Shown: positions 16,451 through 25,717, numbered from the stretch's first letter. The stretch is DNA of 64,000 bases from Magnetospirillum gryphiswaldense MSR-1 v2 (GCF_000513295.1 NC_023065.1:1550001-1614000); one strand, 5' to 3'. Notes: generated by a model from the letters alone, not told the origin. Program-made: numbers and translations.

Positions 16451-17344
16451 ATGAATGATACCGCCATGCTCCCCCATAGCCTTGATCTGGACTTGCTGCG
16501 CACCTTTGTCGGCATCGTCGACAGCGGCGGCTTCACCCGCGCCGGCCAGCGCCTGCACCGCACCCAATCGACCATCAGCCAACAGATCAAGCGGCTGGAA
16601 GATCATATCGGCCAGCCCCTGCTCTTACGTCAGGGCCGTCAGGTGCAGGTGACCGAAGCGGGAGAAACCCTGCTGGGCTATGCCCGCCGCCTGCTGGCCC
16701 TGGACGACGAGGCGCGCGCCACCTTGGTGCGGCGCGAAGTGGGCGAAATCATCCGCTTGGGAGTCTCAGAGGATTTCGCCAGCCGCCACCTGCCCAGGGT
16801 GCTGACGGCCTTTTCCCGCGCCAATCCCCAGGTGCGACTGGACATCCGTGCCGACCTGTCGGTGAAGCTGCGCGCCGATTTCGATTTGGGCGAATTGGAC
16901 GTTGCTCTGTTCAAGGGCGAGCAGCCCATGGCAGGCGCCGTCGGCGTGTGGCCGGAGCCGGTATTTTGGACCGCTTCCGCCCATGAATCCCTGCCGCCGC
17001 TGCATCCCCTGCCCCTGGCCTTGTTCCCCCAGGGCTGTCTGTTCCGCCGTCAGGTGGTGGATCGTCTGGATCAAAGCCGCCGGCCCTGGCGTCTGGCCTA
17101 TGCCAGCCCCAGCCTGGCCGGAATCCAAGCGGCGGTGGCCAGCGGCATGGCCCTGGCCCCCCTGGGGCAGACCGGCTTGCACCCCGATCTGCGGGTGTTG
17201 GAGGCGGCGGAAATGGGATTGCCGGACTTATCGCCGGTGTGGTTCTCGCTGGTGGTCCGCCCCGGCGGGGCCAGCCGTCACCACTTGGCCGCCGATATCG
17301 CCCGAGTGGTCGGTGCGCTGGATTTACCGGTGGCGGCGCAATAG
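16451..17344 (+). CDS. LysR-family transcriptional regulator
   Basis: A 297-residue LTTR. The N-terminal winged helix-turn-helix (about 8-70) shows LDLLRTFVGIVDSGGFTRAG and TQSTISQQIKRLEDHIGQPL; the effector-binding domain follows (about 90-290). The C-terminal region is short in its second lobe but not truncated. It is transcribed divergently from the EamA transporter, which it probably regulates; the effector is not predictable. The first ATG is used; a second in-frame ATG five codons later would shorten only a non-conserved leader. Confidence 0.9.
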   Translation: MNDTAMLPHSLDLDLLRTFVGIVDSGGFTRAGQRLHRTQSTISQQIKRLEDHIGQPLLLRQGRQVQVTEAGETLLGYARRLLALDDEARATLVRREVGEIIRLGVSEDFASRHLPRVLTAFSRANPQVRLDIRADLSVKLRADFDLGELDVALFKGEQPMAGAVGVWPEPVFWTASAHESLPPLHPLPLALFPQGCLFRRQVVDRLDQSRRPWRLAYASPSLAGIQAAVASGMALAPLGQTGLHPDLRVLEAAEMGLPDLSPVWFSLVVRPGGASRHHLAADIARVVGALDLPVAAQ

Positions 17345-17383
17345 AGCTGCGTGCCTTTAATCGGAAGCACATTCATGGCAACA

Positions 17384-17473
17384 ATCGTCACCCCCGCGCA
17401 GGCGGGGGTCCAGGAGTCACGCGCTTATGCCGACACGGTTCGCTGGATTCCCGCCTACGCGGGAATGACGATT
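17384..17473. repeat. palindromic intergenic repeat (GGAATGACG type)
   Basis: Two hairpin-forming halves, CGTCACCCCCGCGCAGG at the left and CTGGATTCCCGCCTACGCGG near the right, ending in GAATGACG, are inverted with respect to each other around a 32-base centre. This matches the very widespread bacterial repeat family of CGTCATTCCCGCG...GGGAATGACG form. The left half has diverged (CACCCCC instead of CATTCCC). It lies between convergent genes and may also act as a transcription terminator. Confidence 0.75.
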
Positions 17474-17517
17474 GATAGAATGGATGCGTCTGGTTTAAGG
17501 CTTGACACTCTAGCCGG

Positions 17518-18705
17518 TCAGCCGGCGGCGGCGCTTTCCGCCAGCACCTTGTTGTCGATGCCGATGACCTTGTTCTTGCCGGTCTGCTTGGCCATGTACA
17601 TACGCTGGTCGGCCTTTTCCACCAGTTCCGACCATTGCCCGGCCTGATCGGCCAGACGCTCGGCCACACCGATGGAGGCGGTCACCGGATTGCCGTCGGG
17701 GCGCAGGCCCAAACCGGCTTCGCGCAGACGGGCCAGGGCGATGCGCGCCCCTTCCTCGTCGGTATTGGGCATCAGCGCCAGGAATTCCTCGCCGCCCCAG
17801 CGCACCAGCACGTCACCGCGACGCAACACCTTGCGCAGCGCGGTCGAGGCATTGCGCAGGGTATTGTCGCCCTCTTCGTGGCCGTAATGGTCGTTGATGG
17901 ATTTGAAATTGTCCAAATCGACGAAGGCCAGGGCCAGCGGCCCCTCGGTGCGCAGCGAGGTCAGGAATTGCTGGGCGACGATTTCCTCGCCTACCCGGCG
18001 GTTATAGGCCCGGGTCAGACCATCGTGCGACGATTGGTCGACCAACTGGCTCATGAAATGCAGTTGGCTCATGCCGGCCAGCGACGACACCACCGCCAGC
18101 AACAGCAGCAGCCATTGCGCCCCCAGATGCGAGGCGAACGGCAGCAATTGATAGCCCAGGATGCCGGTCAGCAGATAGGCCAGCAGCAAGGGCGCCGACA
18201 GCAGCGCCCCTTCCAGGGCGGTGATGGGAAACACCGACAGGCCGGCGACCATGACGAAGGGCAGGAAGGCATAGCCGGCGGCGATCACCTGCTGGGCCGG
18301 ATCGGTGATGGCGAACTGGGCCAGCAGCGGATGACTGATCAGGAAGAACACGGTGGGGATGGACAGCAGCCACACCAGCCCCCAACGGGCGACGACAATG
18401 GAATCGGCGCCGCGATAGGACAGGCCCAGCAAGACGAAGGCGATGGAAGCCAACACCCGAAGCGCCGCCAGATACATGCCCAGCGCCGTCTCGAAGATGA
18501 ACAGATCCACCGGAATCCAAAGCGGCGTCAGGATGGCGAAGGTAAAGGCCACCAAGCGGACACGCGACAGGATCAGCAGAGCGCGCCGTCGCAGGACGAA
18601 AGCCGACTGCCGATTTGGAATGAGAATATCTACGATCTCGGCCAAGGACATGCCGGTGAAAACCACCGACAGGATTTTGGCGATTGTCTGCTTAACTAAG
18701 GTCAC
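17518..18705 (-). CDS. membrane-bound diguanylate cyclase (GGDEF)
   Basis: A 395-residue protein with about six hydrophobic segments (40-215) followed by a complete GGDEF domain (about 225-385) that makes cyclic di-GMP. The active-site motif is GGEEF (in VRWGGEEFLAL), and the inhibitory I-site RRGD lies exactly five residues before it, so product feedback inhibition is likely. SHDGLTRAYNRR begins the domain. The start is GTG with AAGGA upstream. The membrane part is not a named sensor that I recognise. It is monocistronic, convergent with the LysR gene. Confidence 0.92.
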   Translation of the reverse strand: MTLVKQTIAKILSVVFTGMSLAEIVDILIPNRQSAFVLRRRALLILSRVRLVAFTFAILTPLWIPVDLFIFETALGMYLAALRVLASIAFVLLGLSYRGADSIVVARWGLVWLLSIPTVFFLISHPLLAQFAITDPAQQVIAAGYAFLPFVMVAGLSVFPITALEGALLSAPLLLAYLLTGILGYQLLPFASHLGAQWLLLLLAVVSSLAGMSQLHFMSQLVDQSSHDGLTRAYNRRVGEEIVAQQFLTSLRTEGPLALAFVDLDNFKSINDHYGHEEGDNTLRNASTALRKVLRRGDVLVRWGGEEFLALMPNTDEEGARIALARLREAGLGLRPDGNPVTASIGVAERLADQAGQWSELVEKADQRMYMAKQTGKNKVIGIDNKVLAESAAAG

Positions 18706-18922
18706 CTTACGGTTTCCTTTACCCCACCACGTACGAAAGCTGACCGTACTGCCTGTTTAAGGCGGGTGCAAGAGGTTTAAACATAACAAAAACGCTCATG
18801 TTATGCACAATTTGAATGCACAGCCTGTCTCGCGCGATATCTGTAAATAGTGTAAAAATATACCGACAATGATCGGCCGACCCGCGACTGCCGGGTACAA
18901 GACCGAATGACCGGAGGAAGTC

Positions 18923-20251
18923 GTGAGCCCCAAACATTCCCGCCGTTGCGGTGCACCCCGCCATTTGCTCGACCCCATCGAAACCGCCAGCCGCGACGAA
19001 ATTGCCGCCCTGCAACTGCAGCGGCTGCGCTGGTCGCTGCGCCATGCCTATGACAATGTCGGGCATTTCCGCGCCAAATGCGATCATGCCGGCATCCATC
19101 CCGACCATTTGCAGAGCTTGGCCGACCTTGCCAAGTTTCCCTTCACCACCAAGGACGATCTGCGCCAGACCTACCCGTTCGGCATGTTCGCCGTGCCCAT
19201 GGACCGGGTGGTGCGTATCCACGCCAGCTCAGGCACCACCGGCAAACCTACCGTGGTCGGCTATACCGGGAACGACATCTCCATGTGGGCCGACGTCATG
19301 GCCCGGTCCATCCGGGCCGCCGGCGGCCTGCCCGGCGACCGCTGCCACATCTCTTACGGCTATGGCCTGTTCACCGGCGGCTTGGGCGCCCATTACGGCG
19401 CCGAGCGCCTGGGCTGCACCGTCATCCCCATGTCCGGCGGCCAGACGGAAAAGCAGGTGCAGTTGATCCACGATTTCCGCCCCCAGATCATCATGGTCAC
19501 CCCCAGCTACATGCTGGCCGTCGCCGACGAGATGGAACGCCAGGGCATGGGCCCGACCGATTGCTCGCTGGAAATCGGCATTTTCGGGGCCGAGCCGTGG
19601 ACCGATTCCATGCGGGCCGAGATCGAGAACCGGGTGGGCATCGACGCGGTGGATATCTATGGCCTGTCGGAAGTGATCGGCCCCGGCGTCGCCAATGAAT
19701 GCATCGAGACCAAGGACGGCCTGCATCTGTGGGAAGACCATTTTTATCCCGAGATCATCGACCCCGAGACCGGCCGCGTGCTGCCCGACGGCGAAATGGG
19801 CGAGTTGGTGTTCACCAGCCTGACCAAGGAGGCGCTGCCCATCATCCGTTACCGCACCCGCGACCTGACCCGGTTACTGCCGGGTACGGCACGGTCGTTC
19901 CGACGCATGGGCAAGATCACCGGGCGCTCCGACGACATGATGATCATCAGGGGCGTCAACGTCTTCCCCACCCAGATCGAGGAATTGATCTTGAAGGATT
20001 TCCGCCTGGCCCCCCATTACCAGTTGGAAATCACCCGCGACGGCCACCTGGACAGCCTGACCGTCAATGTGGAAATGCGCCCCGACCAGCCGTTCGACGA
20101 TACCGCCTGCGCCGCCGCCGGCCACGATCTCAACCATCACATCAAGGCGCTGATCGGTATTTCCACCCGGGTCAACGTGGTCACGCCGGGCAGTATCGAG
20201 CGCTCCATGGGCAAGGCCAAGCGGGTCATCGACAAACGCCCCAAGGGATAA
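18923..20251 (+). CDS. paaK: phenylacetate-CoA ligase
   Basis: A 442-residue adenylate-forming ligase that converts an aryl acid such as phenylacetate to its CoA thioester with ATP. The P-loop-like motif SSGTTGKPT is at 102-110, and YGYGLFTGG, IYGLSEVIGPG and the hinge region GRSDDMMIIRGVNVFP are diagnostic of the PaaK subfamily. GTG start with a strong GGAGGAAG ribosome site. No other paa genes are adjacent, but indolepyruvate oxidoreductase at 38043 generates indoleacetyl- and phenylacetyl-CoA-type products, so both may belong to aromatic amino-acid breakdown. The preceding 217-base gap contains an inverted repeat CATAAC/GTTATG at about 18781-18804 and is AT-rich, likely the promoter. Confidence 0.93.
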   Translation: MSPKHSRRCGAPRHLLDPIETASRDEIAALQLQRLRWSLRHAYDNVGHFRAKCDHAGIHPDHLQSLADLAKFPFTTKDDLRQTYPFGMFAVPMDRVVRIHASSGTTGKPTVVGYTGNDISMWADVMARSIRAAGGLPGDRCHISYGYGLFTGGLGAHYGAERLGCTVIPMSGGQTEKQVQLIHDFRPQIIMVTPSYMLAVADEMERQGMGPTDCSLEIGIFGAEPWTDSMRAEIENRVGIDAVDIYGLSEVIGPGVANECIETKDGLHLWEDHFYPEIIDPETGRVLPDGEMGELVFTSLTKEALPIIRYRTRDLTRLLPGTARSFRRMGKITGRSDDMMIIRGVNVFPTQIEELILKDFRLAPHYQLEITRDGHLDSLTVNVEMRPDQPFDDTACAAAGHDLNHHIKALIGISTRVNVVTPGSIERSMGKAKRVIDKRPKG

Positions 20252-20264
20252 CCGCAGACGGGCG

Positions 20265-20915
20265 TCAGGCGGGATGCGACTCCCGCTTCGCGCGCTTGCC
20301 CGCCGGTGCTTTCGGCTTGGGCAGGCTGCTCAGCCATTTGGTCAGCTTCTGACGCGCCTTGGTCACCCGCCCCACATCGGCCAGGCGACGGTCGAGAAAG
20401 GCCCAGGTGTCGGCGCAATCCTCGGACGCATCGTCCAGCCAATACAATAAGGTGGCGGTGTAGATTGCGGTCAGGGTGGCCCGGCGGGTGTACCAGGAAA
20501 AATCACTGGACGTATCCCCCGCCGCCCGCCACATGGTGTCGATGGTCCGCGCCGTCACCTTGGCGGCGACCAAGGCATGGGCGGGCATGGCCAGCAGCGA
20601 CAGCGCCCGGCGCAGCGCCTCGCGGTGCGGGGCCCAGCGGGTCAGGCGGGCGCGGATCAACGTCTTGATGCGGTCGGGAATCTTCATCACCGGCAAACCC
20701 TGATCCAGGCAATCGGCCAACATCAGCCGGTCGCCCAGATCGGCGAAATGGGCCACCGCCTCGACCGGACCGCCCATGAAGGCGCGTTCGCCCAGGGAAA
20801 CCTCCAGGTCGAGATCCAGCGCGGCCAAGGCCAGGGTCTTGGCGGTCCAGCCGTCGAAAACCGCATGCGGCAGGGCGGCGATGACCAGCCGGTCACGAAT
20901 GTCTTGAAAGTCCAT
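20265..20915 (-). CDS. COQ9-family ubiquinone biosynthesis protein
   Basis: A 216-residue protein of the COQ9 family, a TetR-fold lipid-binding accessory factor for ubiquinone biosynthesis known from mitochondria and alphaproteobacteria. Recognisable parts are AALPHAVFDGWT near the start, the central RIKTLIRARLTRW helix, and the C-terminal FSWYTRRATLTAIYTATLLYW, which in COQ9 lies near the lipid pocket. A basic lysine-rich tail follows. Its place upstream of and divergent from rpsU is the usual alphaproteobacterial arrangement as I recall it. Convergent with paaK, with 13 bases between the stops. Confidence 0.85.
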   Translation of the reverse strand: MDFQDIRDRLVIAALPHAVFDGWTAKTLALAALDLDLEVSLGERAFMGGPVEAVAHFADLGDRLMLADCLDQGLPVMKIPDRIKTLIRARLTRWAPHREALRRALSLLAMPAHALVAAKVTARTIDTMWRAAGDTSSDFSWYTRRATLTAIYTATLLYWLDDASEDCADTWAFLDRRLADVGRVTKARQKLTKWLSSLPKPKAPAGKRAKRESHPA

Positions 20916-21098
20916 GGCTTTAGCCCCTATATGCAGTCCCCAATACCTAGCTCAGTTAGGCGCCTCGGTCGAGAACATCAAGATGATGTGTAAATCTCTT
21001 TCCAAAGGCAATACACTGTGCTATCAGATCGCCCTCCCGGACGGCATGGGGTGCCGTACGTCGGGTTTCTATTCAGCGTAGAGGAGCTGTGAAGAAAC

Positions 21099-21302
21099 GT
21101 GCAAGTTCTCGTCCGTGACAACAACGTCGACCAGGCCCTGAAGGCCCTCAAGAAGAAGATGCAGCGCGAAGGCGTCTTCCGTGAAATGAAGCTGCGCCGC
21201 AACTACGAGAAGCCCTCGGAAAAGCGCGCTCGCGAGAAGGCCGAGGCCGTGCGCCGCGCCCGTAAGCTGGAGCGCAAGCGCCTGGAACGCGAAGGCTTCT
21301 AA
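21099..21302 (+). CDS. rpsU: 30S ribosomal protein S21
   Basis: A 67-residue, highly basic protein matching S21: [20 protein letters not shown] at the start, then [19 protein letters not shown] and an arginine-rich helix. S21 helps 30S subunits engage mRNA starts. The start is GTG, with GAGGAG 12 bases upstream. A GTG ten bases earlier leads to an immediate stop and is rejected. A GC-rich 7-bp hairpin (21309-21315/21323-21329) directly follows the stop and may end the transcript, though it lacks a U-run. Confidence 0.97.
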   Translation: MQVLVRDNNVDQALKALKKKMQREGVFREMKLRRNYEKPSEKRAREKAEAVRRARKLERKRLEREGF

Positions 21303-21658
21303 TGGTTTGCCGCCGCGATTGACGGCGGCCCTTGGCGAGCCTCCTCTACCCCTGCGCTGCCATGAAAATGGCGGCGCGGGACACAAGAGCTGACCAAAGT
21401 CAATTGCACCAGGGCGCCGCGATGGCAATGTCGCGGCGCTCTTGGCGTTTGACCGCAGGCGTGCCCGGAAATCTCCCCCTGTCCCCCGTCTCCCGGCATG
21501 CCGACGGACACCACGCCAAGAGCACTTTATCCCCCAATAAAAATAAGCCTATTATTTAGGCATTCGTATATAGAGGGGGGTTATGCATTTTTTTTATGCA
21601 CATCAAAATAATCCCGTGCTATGGATGCTGCAACGCACACAATGCGCACGAGGATAAA
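21303..21658. other. 356-base intergenic region without a convincing gene
   Basis: After the rpsU hairpin the region contains one short open frame (21332-21559) without ribosome site or family features. The right third is AT-rich (AATAAAAATAAGCC, ATATAGAGG, an 8-T run) and contains the small hairpin GCCTA-TTATT-TAGGC. It is probably the promoter and leader of the chemoreceptor-like gene. Confidence 0.5.
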
Positions 21659-22687
21659 ATGGCATCTGTCGAACATCTGCTGGAAATAACCGGGACCGTC
21701 GCCGCCGTCACCGATCAAAAGATCGACCGCATCCACGGCATCACCCGCAGATCACGGATGTTGGCATTGAATGCCTCGATCGAGGCCCAGCGCGTCGGCC
21801 AGATGGGTCGCGGTTTCGCCGTGGTCGCCGACGAGGTGAAGGCCATTTCCTCGGAAATCGCCGAACTGACCGATTCCCTGCGGGGTGAATTGCGCGGCAA
21901 GCTGGACAGCCTGTCGGGCTTTGGCCGCGCCCTGGCCGAGGAAGTGCGTCAGGTCAGGGGCGAGCGCCTGGCCGACTTGGCCCATAACGCCGTGGAAATC
22001 GCCGACCGCAATCTGTACGAACGCTCGTGCGATGTGCGCTGGTGGGCCACCGATTCGGCCATGGTCGATTGCCTGATGGACCCGGCCAAGGCCGGCCACG
22101 CCAGCAAGCGCCTGGGCGTCATCCTCGATTCCTACACCGTCTATCTGGATTTGTGGGTCGCCGATGCCTCGGGCCGGGTGATCGCCAATGGCCGGCGCAG
22201 CCGTTATCCCAATGCCATCGGCACCGACGTGTCGCGTCAGCCCTGGTTCCGCGACGCCATGGCCACCCAAAGCGGCAATGATTTCGCCGTCGCCGACATC
22301 AGCCGCGAGGGAGCCTTGGGCGGCGCCCTGGTCGCCACTTATGCCACCGCCATCCGCGAAGGCGGCGAGGCCGACGGCGCCCCCATCGGCGCCCTGGGCA
22401 TCTTTTTCGACTGGGAAGCCCAGGCCCAGACCATCGTCGATGGCGTGCGCCTGTCGCCGCAGGAACGGCAGAAAAGCCGCTGCCTGCTGATCGACCGCGA
22501 CCATCGCATCATCGCCGATTCGGCCCGACGCGGTCTGCTGGTGGAAAAGTTTCCGCTGCGCACCAAGCTGGGCGACCGCGGCTGCTATCAGGACATGGAC
22601 GGCACCGTGGTCGCCTATGCCCTGACCCCGGGCTATGAAACCTATGCCGGCCTGGGCTGGTACGGAATCATCATCCAGGAAGAATAG
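21659..22687 (+). CDS. soluble chemoreceptor-like protein: short MCP tip followed by a Cache domain
   Basis: A 342-residue protein with no membrane helix. Residues about 15-80 match the signalling tip of methyl-accepting chemotaxis proteins (RMLALNASIEAQRVGQMG, then RGFAVVADEVKAIS), the part that binds CheA and CheW. Most of the long coiled coil is missing. The C-terminal part (about 115-340) is a Cache/PDC-type sensor fold with the typical GTDVSRQPWFRDAMA segment. Order is therefore reversed from normal receptors, which carry the sensor first. An ATG with GAGGA upstream fixes the start; an in-frame ATG 21 codons earlier has no ribosome site. It ends before a strong bidirectional terminator. 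Confidence 0.8.
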   Translation: MASVEHLLEITGTVAAVTDQKIDRIHGITRRSRMLALNASIEAQRVGQMGRGFAVVADEVKAISSEIAELTDSLRGELRGKLDSLSGFGRALAEEVRQVRGERLADLAHNAVEIADRNLYERSCDVRWWATDSAMVDCLMDPAKAGHASKRLGVILDSYTVYLDLWVADASGRVIANGRRSRYPNAIGTDVSRQPWFRDAMATQSGNDFAVADISREGALGGALVATYATAIREGGEADGAPIGALGIFFDWEAQAQTIVDGVRLSPQERQKSRCLLIDRDHRIIADSARRGLLVEKFPLRTKLGDRGCYQDMDGTVVAYALTPGYETYAGLGWYGIIIQEE

Positions 22688-22705
22688 GCGACAGCAAACC
22701 ACCAA

Positions 22706-22748
22706 CAAAAAAGGCGCCGGAGAGTTCCCTCTCCGGCGCCGTCTTTTT
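22706..22748. terminator. bidirectional intrinsic terminator
   Basis: GGCGCCGGAGAG (22713-22724) and CTCTCCGGCGCC (22729-22740) form a perfect 12-bp stem with loop TTCC. A run of A precedes it and GTCTTTTT follows, so it works in both directions. It separates the chemoreceptor-like gene from the end of the convergent pnt operon. Confidence 0.9.
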
Positions 22749-22760
22749 GTGCAGCCCCCA

Positions 22761-24161
22761 TCAGCCCAGGGCGCTGCAGATTTCTTCCGTCACCTTTTTG
22801 GCATCGCCGAAAAGCATCATGGTGTTGGGGCGGAAGAACAGTTCGTTGTCGACGCCGGCATAGCCCGAGGCCATGGAGCGCTTGATGAACAGAACCGTCT
22901 TGGCCTTTTCCACGTCCAGGATGGGCATGCCGTAGATGGGCGATGCCGTGTCGGTCTTGGCCGCCGGGTTGGTGACGTCGTTGGCGCCGATGACGAAGGC
23001 CACGTCGGCGGTGCCGAATTCGTGGTTGATCTCTTCCAACTCGAAGACTTCGTCATAGGGCACGTTGGCTTCGGCCAGCAGCACGTTCATGTGACCGGGC
23101 ATGCGACCGGCCACCGGATGGATGGCGTACCGCACGTCCACACCCTCGGCCTTCAGCATGTCGCCCATTTCCCGCAGCGCGTGCTGGGCCTGGGCCACCG
23201 CCATGCCGTAACCGGGCACGATGATGACCTTGGACGAGTTCTTCATGATGAAGGCGGCGTCGTCGGCCGAGCCGGCCTTGACCGCCTTGTCGCCGCCGGC
23301 GCCACCGGCACCCGCCGGACCCGCCACCTCGCCGCCGAAGCCGCCCAGGATGACGTTGAAGATGGACCGGTTCATGCCCTTGCACATGATGTAGGACAGG
23401 ATGGCACCCGACGAACCGACCAAGGCGCCGACGATGATCAACAGCGGGTTACCCAGGGTGAAGCCGATACCAGCCGCCGCCCAGCCCGAATAGGAATTGA
23501 GCATGGAGACGACGACGGGCATGTCGGCGCCGCCGATGGGCAGGATCAGCAGGAAGCCCAAGGCCAGGGCGATCAGGGTGATCAGCACGAACAACGGCAC
23601 CGAGCCACCCGACACCGAGAACAGGCCGATCAGCACCACCATGGCGATGCCGAGCGCGGCGTTCAGCTTGTGTTGCAGCGGGAAGACCAGCGGCTTGCCG
23701 CTGACCAGGCCTTGCAGCTTGCCGAAAGCCACCAGCGAACCGGTGAAGGTGATGGCGCCGATGGCCACGCCCAGGCTCATTTCAATGAGCGAGGCGGTCT
23801 TGATGCCGCCGCCCGAACCGACGATGCCGAAGGCTTCCGGCGCCGACAAGGCGGCCCCGGCCACGAACACGGCGGCCAGACCGACCAGCGAGTGGAACGC
23901 CGCCACCAATTGCGGCAGCGCCGTCATCTCGATCTTCTTGGCGACGATGGTGCCGATGGCGCCACCGATCAGCAGCCCCAGCGGGATCAGGATGTAAGAC
24001 GTGTCCGGCGTCAGGATGGTGGTGACGATGGCGATGGCCATGCCGACCATGCCCCACATGTTGCCGCCGCGCGACGTTTCCGGGCTGGACAGGCCACGGA
24101 GCGCCATGATCATGCAGATGGCAGCGACGAGATACGCGAATTGCGTCAGGCTTGCAGACAC
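22761..24161 (-). CDS. pntB: NAD(P) transhydrogenase subunit beta
   Basis: A 466-residue subunit of the proton-translocating transhydrogenase, which uses the proton gradient to make NADPH from NADH. The N-terminal half has about nine membrane helices; the C-terminal NADP-binding domain III shows VIIVPGYGMAVAQAQHA, RYAIHPVAGRMPGHMNVLL and FVIGANDVTNPAA. The linker between them carries a GA-rich insert near residues 275-295. The start is GTG, with AAGGGGG upstream and 10 bases after the pntAB stop; a longer open frame would run back into pntAB. Third gene of the operon pntAA-pntAB-pntB. Confidence 0.95.
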   Translation of the reverse strand: MSASLTQFAYLVAAICMIMALRGLSSPETSRGGNMWGMVGMAIAIVTTILTPDTSYILIPLGLLIGGAIGTIVAKKIEMTALPQLVAAFHSLVGLAAVFVAGAALSAPEAFGIVGSGGGIKTASLIEMSLGVAIGAITFTGSLVAFGKLQGLVSGKPLVFPLQHKLNAALGIAMVVLIGLFSVSGGSVPLFVLITLIALALGFLLILPIGGADMPVVVSMLNSYSGWAAAGIGFTLGNPLLIIVGALVGSSGAILSYIMCKGMNRSIFNVILGGFGGEVAGPAGAGGAGGDKAVKAGSADDAAFIMKNSSKVIIVPGYGMAVAQAQHALREMGDMLKAEGVDVRYAIHPVAGRMPGHMNVLLAEANVPYDEVFELEEINHEFGTADVAFVIGANDVTNPAAKTDTASPIYGMPILDVEKAKTVLFIKRSMASGYAGVDNELFFRPNTMMLFGDAKKVTEEICSALG

Positions 24162-24171
24162 GGTCGCCCCC

Positions 24172-24576
24172 TTACTTCTGCTTCTTTTTGAACATGGACA
24201 GCATGCGCTGGGTGACGATGAAGCCACCGAAGATATTCACCGAGGCCAGGATCACCGCGAAGAACCCCAGCACCTTGGCGGCCATGCCGTCGGTGGAGGT
24301 GGCGATCAGGGCACCGACGATGATGACCGACGACACCGCGTTGGTCACCGCCATCAAGGGCGAATGCAGGGCCGGCGTCACCCGCCAGACCACGTAATAG
24401 CCGACAAAGCAGGCCAGCACGAAAATGGTCAGCAGGCTGACGAAGCCGACGCCGCCATCCACGGGCGAAACCGACAATTGGGTGGCCTGCTGGGCCAGCA
24501 GAGCCGCTTTCGCGGCCATCTCCTGGGCGTCGGTGGCAAGTTTTGCCGCGCCGTCGACAATATCCTTGGGATCCAT
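24172..24576 (-). CDS. pntAB: NAD(P) transhydrogenase subunit alpha, membrane part
   Basis: A 134-residue membrane subunit corresponding to the C-terminal helices of E. coli PntA. In alphaproteobacteria the alpha chain is split into two genes, as here. Three to four helices are visible: FVSLLTIFVLACFVGYYVVW, a middle helix around SSVIIVGALIA, and VLGFFAVILASVNIFGGF. The C-terminus is lysine-rich (FKKKQK). The start has GGAGGG upstream and lies 13 bases after the pntAA stop; 17 extra upstream codons in frame overlap pntAA and are rejected. Confidence 0.94.
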   Translation of the reverse strand: MDPKDIVDGAAKLATDAQEMAAKAALLAQQATQLSVSPVDGGVGFVSLLTIFVLACFVGYYVVWRVTPALHSPLMAVTNAVSSVIIVGALIATSTDGMAAKVLGFFAVILASVNIFGGFIVTQRMLSMFKKKQK

Positions 24577-24589
24577 TTCCCGTCCCTCC

Positions 24590-25717
24590 TTAACCGGCCA
24601 AGGCCGGGTGCACGACCTGACCGTCACGGGTGACGCAAGACCCCTTCAGGATCTCGTCGTCCCAGTTGAAGGCCAAAGTCTTGTTTTCCTTGTCCACCAA
24701 GGGCGTGATGAAGTTCAGCAGGTTCTTGGCGAACAGGGCCGAGGCATCCACCGCCAGCCGCGCCGGCACGTTGCCGTGGCCGACCAGGGTGACACCGTGC
24801 TTTTCCACCACCTGATCGAACTCGGACAGCGGGCAATTGCCGCCCATCTCCACCGCCAGATCGACGATGACCGAGCCCGGGCGCATGCCCTTGACCATAT
24901 CCTCGGTGATCAGCACCGGGGCCGGCTTGCCGGGGATCAGGGCGGTACAGATGGCGATGTCGGTCTTGGCCAGCACCTCGGCGATCTTGGCCGCCTGCTT
25001 GGCCTTGTAATCCTCGCTCATTTCCTTGGCATAGCCGCCGGCGGTCTCGGCGTCCTTGGTCGCCTCGGGGTCGACCTCGACGAACTTGCCGCCCAGGGAT
25101 TGCACCTGTTCCTTCACCGCCGGGCGGACGTCGAAGGCATAGACCACGCCGCCCAGACGCTTGGCGGTGGCGATGGCTTGCAGGCCGGCGACACCGGCGC
25201 CCAGGATCAGGAAACGGGCCGGAGCCACGGTACCGGCGGCGGTCATCATCATGGGGACGGCGCGCTTGAACACATGCACGCCATCCAGCACCGCCTTGTA
25301 ACCGGCCAGATTGGCCTGCGACGACAAGATGTCCATGCTTTGGGCGCGGGTGATGCGCGGCACCAGCTCCATGGCGAAGGCGGTGACCTTGCGGGCCGCC
25401 AGCTTCTCCACCATGTCCTTGTTGGTCAGGGCCGACAGACCGGCGATCAGCACCGCGCCTTCGCGCATCATGCCGATTTCATCATCGGTGGGGCGCGCGA
25501 TCTTCAGCACCACATCGGCGTCGAAAGCGGCCTGGGCATCGGCGGCGATGGTGGCGCCGGCCTCGGCATAAACCGCGTCGGCGATGGAGGCGCCGCTACC
25601 GGCACCGGCTTCGACCTGCACCTCGAAGCCCATCTGGACGTACTTCTTCACCGTATCGGGCGAGGCGGCCACCCGGGTTTCCCCCGCGCGACGCTCCTTC
25701 GGTATGGCGATCTTCAT
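24590..25717 (-). CDS. pntAA: NAD(P) transhydrogenase subunit alpha, NAD-binding part
   Basis: A 375-residue soluble domain I that binds NAD(H). It opens MKIAIPKERRAGETRVAASP like other PntA and alanine dehydrogenase family members. The Rossmann motif ILGAGVAGLQAIATAKRLGG lies near 170-190, and the mobile-loop region around YAKEMSEDYKAKQ follows. The C-terminus continues to HPALAG without the membrane helices, which are encoded by the next gene. First gene of the three-gene operon; AGGGGAAAG lies just upstream of the ATG. Confidence 0.95.
   Translation of the reverse strand: MKIAIPKERRAGETRVAASPDTVKKYVQMGFEVQVEAGAGSGASIADAVYAEAGATIAADAQAAFDADVVLKIARPTDDEIGMMREGAVLIAGLSALTNKDMVEKLAARKVTAFAMELVPRITRAQSMDILSSQANLAGYKAVLDGVHVFKRAVPMMMTAAGTVAPARFLILGAGVAGLQAIATAKRLGGVVYAFDVRPAVKEQVQSLGGKFVEVDPEATKDAETAGGYAKEMSEDYKAKQAAKIAEVLAKTDIAICTALIPGKPAPVLITEDMVKGMRPGSVIVDLAVEMGGNCPLSEFDQVVEKHGVTLVGHGNVPARLAVDASALFAKNLLNFITPLVDKENKTLAFNWDDEILKGSCVTRDGQVVHPALAG

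Noticed and set aside
20941-20990. tRNA-like stretch CCTAGCTCAGTTAGG upstream of rpsU
   Set aside because: It resembles a D-arm, but no acceptor stem, anticodon arm or T-arm can be folded around it.
21332-21559. 75-codon open frame after rpsU
   Set aside because: No ribosome site or conserved pattern; composition is that of untranslated sequence.
22635-24191. 518-codon plus-strand frame antisense to pntB
   Set aside because: His/Asp/Gly-rich shadow frame; pntB on the other strand is complete and also overlaps the mapped terminator.
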